A model generated the notes under the pieces. It saw nothing but the letters and a program-made list of their open reading frames with translations, ran no database searches and was not told the DNA's origin. From positions 81,613,501 through 81,677,500 of the forward strand of contig CM027385.1 in the NCBI GenBank assembly GCA_015680905.1: 64,000 nucleotides of DNA, given 5' to 3'. The stretch comes from Coptis chinensis. Lineage: Eukaryota; Streptophyta; Magnoliopsida; Ranunculales; Ranunculaceae. Numbering within the stretch: the first letter of the stretch is position 1; each line of letters begins with the position of its first letter. Below are positions 1 through 9,534 of this stretch, in pieces. Position numbers and translations under genes: made by a program.

Positions 1-61
1 GTCTTTTTTGCATCCCCACATCAAGGTATTTTTTTCTTATATTTAGCGGTCATCCACAATC

Positions 62-1815
62 AGGGCCGGCTCAACCATATAGCAAAGTAGGCCTCCGCTT
101 AGGGCCCCCCTATAATATAATCCAGCCATTGCCCACTATTGCCACTATTGTTTTTCATTTATTTTTAACTGTTGGATGAACGTTTTTATATTGGTAAATT
201 GGAAACCATAAAATCATGTTAAAGTAGTGTTAAACACTAAAACTCCTTCAATTCTCTCGCCTTCTCTAACAAAAAATAGCACACATCTATAACTAATTAA
301 AGTTCTTCATCACCCCATGACAAATGATCAAGTATATATACGCCAACAATTCAATCTTACCTATATCATTTTTTTACCTTCTATATGATTTTTCTCTATA
401 ATCTCGCTCTCTCTCTCTCAATGTTTGTTTTATTTGGTGTAGAATTATTTTGCATTCTCTCTCTCTATATTCGCAATTCTTTGTTAAATAAATCTATTGA
501 AGTTTCAAATTTGTCATTAAAGACTATTCAAGAAAGAAAAAAAGATAAAGTTTGGATCATATGAAATAACGTAAACAAATCAATAATATGTTGTGAGAAA
601 AAAATAAAAAAAGATGTAACAATTTTTATTTGTTAAAGTAGTGTTAAACACTTAAACTACTTTGGTTCTTTCCCGCCTTCAAAGAGAGAAAATAGTACAC
701 CTCCATAACTAATTAAAAGTTCTTCATCAAATAACAAATAATTAAGTATAACACTAACAATTCAATCTTACCTATATATTTTTTTTCCTCTATAATTTTT
801 TTTTTTCTATATTTGTTTTATTTGGTGTAAAATTATTCTTCTCTTATTTGCAATTCTTTGTTAAATAAATCTTGAAGTTTCAAATTTGTTGTTTAAGACT
901 ATTCAAGAAAGAAAAAAATATAAAAGTTTGGATCATATGAAATAACAAAACAAATCAATAATATGTTGTTTTGAGAAAAAAATAAAAAAAGATGTAACAA
1001 TTTTTATTTGTTAAAGTAGTGTTAAACACTTAAACTACTTTGGTTCCCTCCTTCTCAAAAAAATATCACACTTTCAAACTAATTAAAGTTCTTCATCACC
1101 CTATAACAAATAATTAAGATAACACTAACAATTTTTTTATATCATTTTTTTTGTTTTCTATGTTTATTCCTATAATCTCTTTTTCTTTCTATATTTGTTT
1201 TATTTGGTGTAAAATTATTCTACATTTTGTTTGCAATTCTTTGTTAAATAAATCTATTAAAGTTTCAACTTTGGCTATTCAAGAACAAAAAAAGCTAAAA
1301 AAATTGGGATCATATGAAATAATGTATCACAAATCAATAAGATGTTGTGAGAAAAAAATTAAAAAAAAGATGTAACAATTTTTATTTGTTAAAATAGTGT
1401 TAAACACTTAAACTCTTTTCCCCCTCAGCTCCAACAAAAAGTAGCCTCCATAATTTATTAAAGTTCTTCATCACCCTATAACAAATAATCAAGTATATAT
1501 AACGCCAACAATTCAATCTTACTTATATCATATTTTTGCCTTTTATGGTTTTTCTATAATCTCTTTTCTTTCTATATTTGTTTTATTTGGTGTGTTATTA
1601 TTCTACATTCTCTCTCTATTTGCAATTTGTTGTTAAATAAATCAATTGAAGTTTCAAGTTTGTGTTTCAACTATTCAAGAAAGACAAAAAGAAAAAGTTG
1701 GGATCATATGGCCAATAAGATGTTGTGAAAAAAAAAAAAAAAAAAAATGTAACAATTTTTATTAGTATATATTAATCATAGAAGATTTCCATTCGAACTT
1801 TGCTTAGGGCCCTTA
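62..1815. mobile_element. Probable non-autonomous hAT-related element filled with tandem repeats
   Basis: The left edge begins CAGGGCCGGCTC and soon reads TTAGGGCCCCCC. The right edge reads GCTTAGGGCCCTTATC. The same GGGCC-rich terminal style occurs at both ends of the hAT element at 53010-57113, so I infer a deletion derivative of a related family. No transposase frame is present. The outermost part of the right terminus seems to be missing, and I could not find a target-site duplication, so the exact right border is uncertain. Confidence 0.4.
217..1765. repeat. Four tandem copies of a ~380-bp AT-rich unit
   Basis: Units start near 217, 631, 1009 and 1387, each at the marker TGTTAAAGTAGTGTTAAACA or a close variant. 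The first unit is about 414 bp and the others about 378 bp. Each then has, in the same order, a TTCTTCATCACC segment, a TTTGTTTTATTTGGTGT segment, a GTTAAATAAATC segment and a GGATCATATGAAAT segment before an AAAAAAGATGTAACAA end. Units differ by point changes and small indels. They contain no convincing coding sequence. Confidence 0.85.
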
Positions 1816-3146
1816 TCTTCCTCCACAATACATGACTATATCACTTTTTAGTTCCCACATTCTTTCTCCATAACCAAACCGATAAGAAATGGTTTGGGTT
1901 TTGATAATTTTGTTTGCATTTCATCCACCCGAAATCAAACCGAACTGATAAGATATTAGTTTGGTTTCGGATTTGTCTTCCACCGAAATGATAAGATCAC
2001 ATTTTAATAATATTTATGATTAATTTTCTATATGTTTATCAACTGTGTGAGTGAAATTAATTGATTAACCAGACCCTTTCTTTGTTGGAGGATAATAATA
2101 AGAAGAAAAAGTGGAGAATCTTGCTTGGTCAAATTAAAAAGATAACTTTTTATTTGTTTTCATAGATTTAATCCTTTTTAGATTGATTACAAGAAACTTA
2201 ATTTGCAATGGGTTGTTATAATTTATGGTTTTTGAGATTCTTTTAAGGAATTTTTCTTTTTCTCATTCTTCACCACCGTTTGTTGGTTGATAATTAATTG
2301 ATTAACCAGACTAATGCCTTTCTTTGTTGACTAATAATAAGAAGAAAAAAAAGTGGAGAATCTTATAGAACAAGTCATGTATTTGTGTTGAACAAATTGA
2401 ACCTCAAGTTATGTATTTGTTTTTTTAAAACAAATCATAAGATAGAGAGTGGAAGTATAGACATTTCAAATTCTTAGCATGATTGAAAAAATCAAGAGCG
2501 CCTTAAAAAAGCCAGTGAATATTGTTTTACTGATTTTTATGGTTTTTTTTTTAATATTGTTTTGGAGACTTTTATTCGTGTTGTTTGCAACTAATTTCCT
2601 TGGCGATGGTATTTGCAAGGTTATGGTATAGGCTTTAGGACGTGTGTTGAGACTATTTTGGAGAAGAGAGGCTCACTCTTCCCTGATGGTAACTGGATTT
2701 CTCAAATGTTTCTGGGGATTTGGGAGTGTTATTCTCCACTCTTTCTCCGCTCACTCCACACTGCAATGCAGTATACTAGTTTAATTTAGAATTTAATTAA
2801 TTTTATAGTTTTCGGTTCGGATCGGATCGGTTTCGGGTTGCAATATATCTTTTCGGTTCAGAATGGTTTCGGATGAAATATAATATTATCAGTTCGGTTT
2901 CGGTTTGTGTTTCCATATTCTTTTCGGTTCAGAATGGTTTCGGATGAAATATAATATTATCAGTTTCGGTTTCTCCCCTCAATACACACAAAAAAAAAAA
3001 AGTTTTGACCAATTTTTTTTATCGGTTCCATCTAGGACAGTCTATTTTTTTCACCCTTATTTTTTTTTTTTATATGTTTTGCAGGTGCAAACGTTGTTTT
3101 AGGAGACCACAATTTTACTAATTAGTACTTGAACTGTACACTTCTA
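1816..3146. other. Non-coding interval upstream of homoserine kinase
   Basis: No gene is visible. About 75 bp near 2046-2120 (TTGATTAACCAGAC, then TAATAATAAGAAGAAAAA, then GTGGAGAATCTT) recurs at 2290-2362. A run of about 40 bp starting TTCGGTTCAGAATGG at 2853 is repeated from 2931, 78 bp later. Sequence rich in CGGTTTCGG occurs at 1870-1990 and 2810-2960. The promoter and 5' UTR of the kinase must lie at the right end, but I cannot place a TATA box or transcription start with confidence. Confidence 0.6.
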
Positions 3147-4274
3147 ATGGCAATCTGTAATCAGTCTCCATTCAAACTTTCATCATCATCATCATCAACT
3201 AACCTTTTTAAGACCACCCCTTCAACACAAAATTTCCAAATCATTAAATGCAAAACTTCTTTATCTTCAAAACCATTGAAAACAGAACCTGAACCTGTCT
3301 TTAAGACAGTTAAAACTTTTGCTCCAGCTACATTTGCTAACATTGGTCCTGGGTTTGATTTCCTTGGTTGTGCAATTGACGGTGTTGGGGATCATGTGAC
3401 TTTATCTATTGACCCAGATGTACAACCAGGTCATATCTTGATTTCTTCCATTGATGGTATTGGGAACAGCTCGAAGAAACTTAGTAAAGACCCACTTTGG
3501 AATTGTGCTGGAATTGCTGCTATATCTGTTATGAGAATGCTTGGGGTTCGGTCAACTGGGCTATCGCTTTCGCTTGAGAAAGGGTTGCCGTTAGGGAGTG
3601 GTTTGGGGTCGAGTGCGGCTAGTGCTGCTGCTGCAGCTGTAGCTGTGAATGAGATTTTTGGTGGGAGGTTAACTGTGTCTGATCTTGTTCTTGCTGGGTT
3701 GGATTCGGAAGCCAAGGTTTCGGGTTATCATGCGGATAATGTAGCACCAGCTATAATGGGTGGGTTTGTTTTGATTAGGAGTTATGACCCATTGGAATTG
3801 ATTCGGCTGAAATTTCCATTTGATAAGGACTTGTTTTTTGTTCTTGTTAATCCTGAATTTGAAGCCCCAACGAAGAAAATGAGGGCGGTATTACCGACTG
3901 AAATCAGTATGAAGGAACATATTTGGAACAGTAGTCAAGCAGGAGCGTTGGTTGCGTCAGTGCTTCAAGGAGATTTGAGAGTATTGGGTAAGGCAATGTC
4001 ATCGGACAAGATTGTCGAACCCAAAAGAGCACCATTGATTCCTGGAATGGAAGCGGTGAAGAGAGCAGCACTTGAGGCAGGCGCATTTGGGTGTACTATT
4101 AGTGGTGCTGGACCGACGGCTGTTGCTGTGATAGATGATCTGAAGAAAGGTGAAGAGATTGGGAATAGAATGGTGGAAGCATTTTTGAAAGAAGGGAATC
4201 TTAAAGCTTCAGCGACAGTGCGCAGTCTTGATCGTGTTGGTGCAAGGATTGTTAGCAGTGAACTGAGTCGATGA
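3147..4274 (+). CDS. HSK: Homoserine kinase, chloroplast precursor
   Basis: This enzyme of the GHMP kinase family uses ATP to phosphorylate L-homoserine to O-phospho-L-homoserine, the branch-point substrate for threonine and methionine synthesis in plastids. The 375-residue protein starts at the first in-frame ATG. The frame is open a further 18 bases upstream but only from a TTG codon. The first ~50 residues are rich in Ser, Thr and Lys with almost no acidic residues, as in a plastid transit peptide. GHMP motif 1 (PATFANIGPGFDFLG) lies near residues 60-75, the ATP-binding motif (GLPLGSGLGSSAASAAAAA) near 143-162, and the C-terminal glycine motif (CTISGAGPTAVAV) near 314-327. Plant homoserine kinases are typically intronless and about 370 residues, which fits. 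No break is seen. Identification is firm; targeting is inferred from composition. Confidence 0.96.
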   Translation: MAICNQSPFKLSSSSSSTNLFKTTPSTQNFQIIKCKTSLSSKPLKTEPEPVFKTVKTFAPATFANIGPGFDFLGCAIDGVGDHVTLSIDPDVQPGHILISSIDGIGNSSKKLSKDPLWNCAGIAAISVMRMLGVRSTGLSLSLEKGLPLGSGLGSSAASAAAAAVAVNEIFGGRLTVSDLVLAGLDSEAKVSGYHADNVAPAIMGGFVLIRSYDPLELIRLKFPFDKDLFFVLVNPEFEAPTKKMRAVLPTEISMKEHIWNSSQAGALVASVLQGDLRVLGKAMSSDKIVEPKRAPLIPGMEAVKRAALEAGAFGCTISGAGPTAVAVIDDLKKGEEIGNRMVEAFLKEGNLKASATVRSLDRVGARIVSSELSR

Positions 4275-5267
4275 ACATTGAGTAAGTTGTTTTAGCTTTT
4301 CAAATTGTTTTTTAACATATTAGTCGATTAAAATTCCATTATATGGTTGATGGGTTTATGCATTGCTTAATGTTAAGTGCACCTCAGAGTGAGACAATCT
4401 TTATTTTGCAAATTGAGACAAAAAAAAAGTCTTTTACCCGACAAACATGAAGCTTCTCACTGCATAGTTGATTAATAGTTGGTTTCTGTTTTTTAGTTAT
4501 GATTGGAAAGAGGAAGGATTCCTTGGATAGAAAAAGTAGGTCTAGATAACCTACCCTAAACAAAACTCAAGAACAAACGAGCCAAAAAACGAACTCATAC
4601 ACCTGTCATAATCAAGAGTCTTTATACATAATACCCTATCATCTATCTTCAAGTGGTGAAAAGGTCTAGCACAAACATCTGGAGCTCCATAGTTGTACAC
4701 TTAAAATGACAGTCTATTATGGTTATCCCAGATCTTCTGCCTTCTGGAAGTAAATGACCAAAAAAGAGCAAGACTCGTAAAATAAAGGTCTAACTTGCCA
4801 AGAAAAAAGCGAACACTAAATATAGGTAACCAAATCCTCGTCCCTCGAGCACAGAGGACAATGTCTTAAGGTTGACTACTAAAATATCATTTCCTTACGA
4901 GCGTCACTGGTAGTATCTGCTTCAACGTTGCACACGAAACAGGAAAAAAAAAAGATGCACTAATTCTTATTGGAACCTTAGAACCCCAGTTCTTATTGCA
5001 ACCATGTTCCTTGGTTATATCAGTGTTATTAATGATCCATCTGATGTTACATGCTGAATTATGTTGATAAATTATAGGTTAACAACATCTAAGAATCGAA
5101 GATAGAGTAAGAGTTCCAACACATGTACATACACATGCCTTAAATGGGACGCCATCTGGCCTATCCTTGCTGGTTGGTTGTATTGCACCGTACCCTCTTT
5201 TAACTAATTAAAAGCTTGGACTTCTTCTGTATTAAAAAGCTTGCTCCTCCTTTTCTCCAAATATTTT
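4275..5267. other. Intergenic, no gene recognised
   Basis: This holds the 3' flank of the homoserine kinase gene and about 1 kb with no sustained reading frame, RNA gene or clear repeat. Poly-A-like runs occur near 4420 and 4950. Confidence 0.5.
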
Positions 5268-5866
5268 TCTCTTAGAGTCAGGTAAGACCTTTGCATCTTC
5301 TTCTACTACTCTGAATCCTACTTCTATCCATAAGAATTCAAAGGTTTTATAGTCGTACTTCTTACAAATCTTTCATTTTAAAGGTGCAGTGTTCACTGGG
5401 AACCACCATAAATTTTATGATTTTCATGGAGTCATTTGGTGACTGCAGGTTAAAAAAAAATTCAGAACCATATTCCAGGAAAAAACAACCGTTCGAGCCA
5501 GGCAGGAGGCATCATTGGGTCATTCACCGTAAGATTGAAAGATTGATGGAGAAGTTGTAGCTAGTGTTGAGTTTGTTCGATTCAGTGAAGAAGCATATTT
5601 ATTAGTGAAGTTTTGTACTTCCTCCGTGTTGAGATTGCAAGCGAATTTGAATGTCATTGCTTTTCAATTGGGTTGTTTGTGAAAACTTACAATGTTGTAT
5701 TTGATGATATTCAGCTCTGTTCTGATTGAATTCCATAAAAACGGAGAATGGCCAGTTGCCATATTGGCCAAAAGCCATACATTTAGACCTTACGTTCATG
5801 GCTAGGGCTTCATGAAACCGAATTGTATTGGCAAAAGCTTTTGATGTTTAGTATTAGTTTCAATTC
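5268..5866. repeat. Dispersed duplicated block, copy A1
   Basis: From CTCTTAGAGT to TATTAGTTTCAA this matches 26818-27596 in the same orientation, with short indels. Both copies contain GTAAGACCTTTGCATC, a long GTGCAGTGTTCACTGGGAAC stretch, and a minus-strand frame (5602-5799 here) whose conserved stretch includes SKCMAFGQYGNWPFSVF. I do not recognise the protein. A1 lacks about 40 bp that A2 keeps near 27335-27376. The sequence just right of A1 (5864-6007) matches 42650-42786 instead, so the left part of this region is shared with A2 and the right part with the F-box copy 2 region. Confidence 0.85.
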
Positions 5867-6009
5867 TATGCCAACAAAACCGAGTTGTTTAACAAGAGAC
5901 TAATATCTGTATTGGCCCCAAGTACTTCTCGTACAATCATCTTATAGGACTTGTAGTGCTTAAAAAAGATTTTTGCAAACAAACCTCATGTCGCCACTTG
6001 CTCATGCCT

Positions 6010-6758
6010 AAAAAAGCTATCAAACTTTACACCTTTTGACAGTTTGGGAACCAAACTTTTTTTTTTTTTTTTTTTACAATTTGGGGGACCAAACTATTTG
6101 TTTTTTGCTTCTGTCAAATTTCTATAACACTGTTTCTAATTTGTATATGTATATTCGAAAAATAAAAAATATGCTGACGTGTACAACTATAACTCACACG
6201 CACACACTTCTTACGTGATAGCAATAGGCCCTCTCCAAACTTTTGTTTGGGTGATCGAAAAAAAAAACCCAAAAACCAAATGTACACCTTCTTTCTCGCT
6301 AAAAACAGAGTATAGGTACAATGGAGTGGACATTGGCTTTCAATACATTCTTGTCAGGCATTTGCTTAGCAATTGTTTTCCTTCTTCTTGCTGGAATCAT
6401 GAAAAAGTTTAGTGTTTATTCTAGGCAACTGCCCCCAGGGCTCTTCGTTAACAGTCGAGTAAAAGGGACAACAAATATACGTGCAAAGTGTATGGACAAC
6501 ATGACAAAGTGGATATGGGTTTTTTTTTTCGATCACCGTCTATCACGTGAGAAGTGTGTGCGTGTGAGTTATAGTTGTACACATCAGCATGTTTTTTATT
6601 TTTCGAAAAAAAAAAATACAAATTAGAAACAGTGTAAGAGAAATTTGACAGAAGTTTCTAAATTGTAAAAACAGTTTGGTCCCCAAACTGTCAGGAAAAA
6701 AAATTTGGTCCCCAAGAAACTAACGAAAGGTGTAAAGTTTGATACCTTTTTAGTCGTT
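6010..6758. mobile_element. Foldback (long terminal inverted repeat) element
   Basis: The left arm (about 6010-6225) and right arm (about 6535-6758) are inverted copies of each other. The left begins AAAAAAGCTATCAAACTTTA and the right ends with the complement, TAAAGTTTGATACCTTTTTA. Both arms share CACACGCACACACTTCT, TTTCGAAAAATAAAAAA and runs of T or A. The core of about 300 bp is single copy. The paralogous locus at 42786-42815 lacks the whole element, but the junction is not a clean insertion and about 20 bases differ, so I could not define a target-site duplication. The superfamily is uncertain (Mutator-like or hAT-like foldback). Confidence 0.75.
6321..6470 (+). other. Short open frame in the core of the foldback element
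   Basis: The frame starts at ATG with MEWTLAFNTFLSGICLAIVF, giving a strongly hydrophobic N-terminal segment. Basic residues and RQLPPG follow near residue 37. A membrane anchor followed by LPPG is how many plant cytochrome P450s begin, so this may be a captured first-exon fragment. The similarity is only a motif and the frame soon enters the right inverted arm. It may equally be chance coding. Confidence 0.25.
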
Positions 6759-6947
6759 TTTCGACAAGATTATATCGAGAGCCGAATATAATGGCTATGG
6801 CCTTTGGTGCTATGGAGGAGTCTTTGTGAGGTACGTGTCTGTTGGGAACTTGGGATACTTATCTATAAATTGAAGTTGTACTTCTCCAATAACATCAGTT
6901 TGAACAATGTTTTAGATTATGTTTTTTTTGGCGTGTTCAAAGTTGTG

Positions 6948-8063
6948 ATGGAGAGCAGTCTCAAGCCCAACTGGGCAGAACTTCCAAGGGATCTTCTAGC
7001 TACTGTAATGGATAAGTTGACTCTCATTGATGATTATGTTCGGTTTGGAGCTGTATGCATTTCATGGCGAACGCTTTTAATTGAAGAAAATCCAAGAAAG
7101 AAGCTGCTTTGTTCACCTCCTTTTCTCTTGACTCCTCAAGAAGAAAACAACAATAGCCAAACTCGTATTCTGTATAACATTACTAGGAAAAAGGGTTATG
7201 ATTTCCAGTTACCAGTGCCTAATAACCTACACTTGCGTGGTTCGTGCTTTGGATGGCTTGTAACAATGGAATCGGTAAAAGAAGAACGTTTCAGATACGT
7301 TATTCAACTAAGAAATCCCTTCCTTTCAAATAACAATATCATTGATCTCCCTTCACTCATGAAATCGCGAAAAGGCATACTAAATTCAGTTCCTTTTATT
7401 AGCAAGGCTGTCTTGTCTGCCAATCCGTCCTTCACACCAAACAACTATGTGATCCTGGCAATTGCTTATTTTGAACAAAATTTGGTCTTCTTCAAGCCGG
7501 GAATGAAAGCTTGGAGTAAAGTACATACAGAAGAGCGAATCGGCTTTATGGATGTTGTTTTCATTGAAAAGGCAAATCAGTTCTTTGTGGTAGACTCTTT
7601 TGGAGCAGTTTTTACTATTGATATTGTACAAGGAGAATCTGAAGATCCTTTCCTCGGGGTGAGACAAATTGCACCTCCAACAACGAGCATTGTCCAACAC
7701 ACGTTAGCGTACCGCGTGTGCATGAGGAAGTATTTGGTGGAAGTATCATCAGGCGAGTTGTTGCTGGTTCACAAAATAAGAGACTACTTTAACAAATCCA
7801 AGACTAAGTGTGAAATCTTGAAGCTGGATCCGGTGGGACGAGGATGGATCCAGTTACAAAGTCTCGAAGGTAGCACATTGTTCTTAGGTAACAATTCTCC
7901 AATATGCGTCTCTGAGACCGATGTCCTTCGCCATGGATGTAAACCAAATTATGTCTATTTTGCAGATGATTGTGCTCATGAACTTGTCCTTTCAAGATTC
8001 ACTCTACAGACTGAAGAGTGGGGATGGATTTGGCTTGAACCTACCTTACAAGGATTCGATTGA
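6948..8063 (+). CDS. F-box protein with DUF295 domain, copy 1
   Basis: This 371-residue protein is a predicted substrate receptor for an SCF (Skp1-Cullin-F-box) ubiquitin ligase; the substrate is unknown. An F-box covers about residues 8-48 (WAELPRDLLATVMDKL then VRFGAVCISWRTLL). A DUF295 beta-propeller-like region follows, with the family's typical end near residues 308-342 (LFLGNNSPICVS, then CKPNYVYFADD). The start chosen is the ATG of MESSLKPNW. The frame is open further upstream, but the paralogue at 43031 diverges there. The two proteins are about 95% identical; here four extra residues (around NKSK) occur after RDYF. No intron is needed. The foldback element ends about 190 bp upstream, so the promoter differs from that of copy 2. 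Confidence 0.88.
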   Translation: MESSLKPNWAELPRDLLATVMDKLTLIDDYVRFGAVCISWRTLLIEENPRKKLLCSPPFLLTPQEENNNSQTRILYNITRKKGYDFQLPVPNNLHLRGSCFGWLVTMESVKEERFRYVIQLRNPFLSNNNIIDLPSLMKSRKGILNSVPFISKAVLSANPSFTPNNYVILAIAYFEQNLVFFKPGMKAWSKVHTEERIGFMDVVFIEKANQFFVVDSFGAVFTIDIVQGESEDPFLGVRQIAPPTTSIVQHTLAYRVCMRKYLVEVSSGELLLVHKIRDYFNKSKTKCEILKLDPVGRGWIQLQSLEGSTLFLGNNSPICVSETDVLRHGCKPNYVYFADDCAHELVLSRFTLQTEEWGWIWLEPTLQGFD

Positions 8064-8410
8064 ACTACGCGCGTTCACATCTAAACCAATAAAATTTCAA
8101 TGCTTATTTTCTTTATTCTTACAGCTTATAATTCATTGGAGAATGGATGCTCTGGCTTGAAAAGATTGTAACAGGATGCATATATTCTTTCAGTTTTTCC
8201 TCTTATCTAGAGTAGGCTCGTAGCTCTCATTAAAACTTTGTAGCTTGCAACATTTGTTGAGCTGATGGTTGTAACACGTACTAGTGGTTAATAGCTAATT
8301 AGCCCCTCCAGCCCTTGTAGTTTTAAGTAGAAGTTTCACTTATTATTGCTTATCATTTGCCATAAATCATAAATAAATGTAACTAAATCATGCTTTTGAT
8401 GCTTCTGTAG

Positions 8411-8690
8411 GATGCTGAGCCAAATGACAGGAAAATTGGCAAGCTCTGTGAATATGCTTCTAAAAATCCTCTACGTATTCCAAAGGTGCTCACATTATTA
8501 TTAGCTCATCTAATTGTATTTTCAGATAGTTAATGATGTCTCATGGGTTATCTTATTTACAGATCACAGATCGAGTATCTAGAGCAGAAATGTTATAAGG
8601 ATTTGAGAATTGACCATTTTGGTTCAGCAAAAGTTGTATCGTGCATATATCGCAAGTTACTATTCTCATGCAAAGAACAGATGTGAGCTT
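8411..8690 (+). pseudogene. Fragment of an EFR3 / SEMI-ROLLED LEAF2-like gene
   Basis: Two exon-like pieces are seen. The first (about 8411-8486) encodes DAEPNDRKIGKLCEYASKNP followed by LRIPK and ends at a GT donor. The second (about 8569-8690) encodes IEYLEQKCYKDLR and then IYRKLLFSCKEQM, ending at a GTGAGC donor. This matches the conserved N-terminal region of plant EFR3-type ARM-repeat proteins, which help anchor PI4-kinase at the plasma membrane. The usual acceptor (TTACAG) puts the second piece out of frame; an AG seven bases later restores it. No start exon or later exons are found, so this is a gene fragment. It is absent beside F-box copy 2. Confidence 0.6.
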
Positions 8691-8699
8691 GAAATTCTC

Positions 8700-9154
8700 T
8701 CAACACCAACTTAGACTTTCACCATAGGTTTAGGATTTGAACTCACTAATATTGTCATTGTATTATTTTTCATAATTCACAAATATTTATATTTAATCAT
8801 TTAATTAATTAAATCCTTTTTTACTGGATCATCTTTACTGGTTCAAGAAAACTGATGGGGGAAAGAGGGTAGGTCATGGCCACTTTCGATTTAGGGTTTT
8901 TTTTTCCGTTGTTTCTTCTTTGTACGGAGGCTTTGGATGGTTTCCTGTGTTTTTTTTTTATTGTTATTTTATTTTGTGATAAAATTATAAATTGAGGATC
9001 GGAGGTCATGGTAATTTAAGAATAGATTAGGGAGAATTAAGCAAATATAGGGAGGTGTTTTTAATTATTAGCACCTTTTTTTTTTTTTTTTAGGAACGAC
9101 TAATATTGTTCGGTTTAGAAAATAGAGTGATATGGTAAGGAGAGAAAATATGCA
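8700..9154. other. Non-coding interval
   Basis: AT-rich with T-tracts (for example around 9067-9090). No gene, RNA or clear repeat is seen. Confidence 0.5.
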
Positions 9155-9440
9155 CGAACTTTTATATAGATAAGGTTTTAGACTCGGCCATATGGCCGAA
9201 ATCATTTCTAAAATTCGCATCCCTTAAATTTTTGTAATGAATTCAATAACTGATAATTATTAACATAAGTTTTTGGAGTTAATTTAGCAATGTTTTCTTA
9301 TTGGAGTCCTATAAAATTTTATTATGTTGATTGACTTATTAAAGTTGTGATTTATTAGGAAACTTCTTAAGTTTAAGAGTTCATTTTGTGTTAGGAATCT
9401 TCTTATGATTAAATTAAAAGTGTCCACGTGGCATACCAAT
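9155..9440. repeat. Left copy of a ~280-bp direct repeat flanking a satellite block
   Basis: From AAGGTTTTAGACTCGGCCAT to GTGTCCACGTGGCATAC this matches 13671-13940 in the same orientation, with scattered substitutions. It contains the palindrome GGCCATATGGCC. The paired copies bracket the 4.2-kb repeat block and may be ends of related Helitron-like or other non-autonomous elements, which I cannot prove. Confidence 0.75.
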
Positions 9441-9534
9441 ATGTCTCAAGAATGCGCCACCTAGGAAAGAGATTGTCTACATAAGATGTACTCTGCTTAG
9501 AGTAGAGCTATAATATATACTAACTTTCGAACCC

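Larger units (their letters stand above)
5864..8330 (+). repeat. Segmental duplication, F-box copy 1 unit
   Basis: This matches 42649-44403 in the same orientation, from TTCTATGCCAACAAAACCGA through the F-box gene to GTAGTTTTAAGTAGAA. This copy has the extra ~750-bp foldback element at 6010-6758. It lacks about 40 bp present at 42910-42950 between two ATACTTA repeats, just upstream of the coding region. Beyond 8330 the two copies diverge completely. Confidence 0.92.

Noticed and set aside
3161..4086. Minus-strand open frames opposite homoserine kinase (3161-3343, 3431-3715, 3904-4086)
   Set aside because: They lie wholly within a strong sense gene and show no domain. They are shadows of its codon pattern.
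7386..7995. Minus-strand frames inside F-box copy 1
   Set aside because: Antisense shadows. The equivalent frames are not kept in copy 2.
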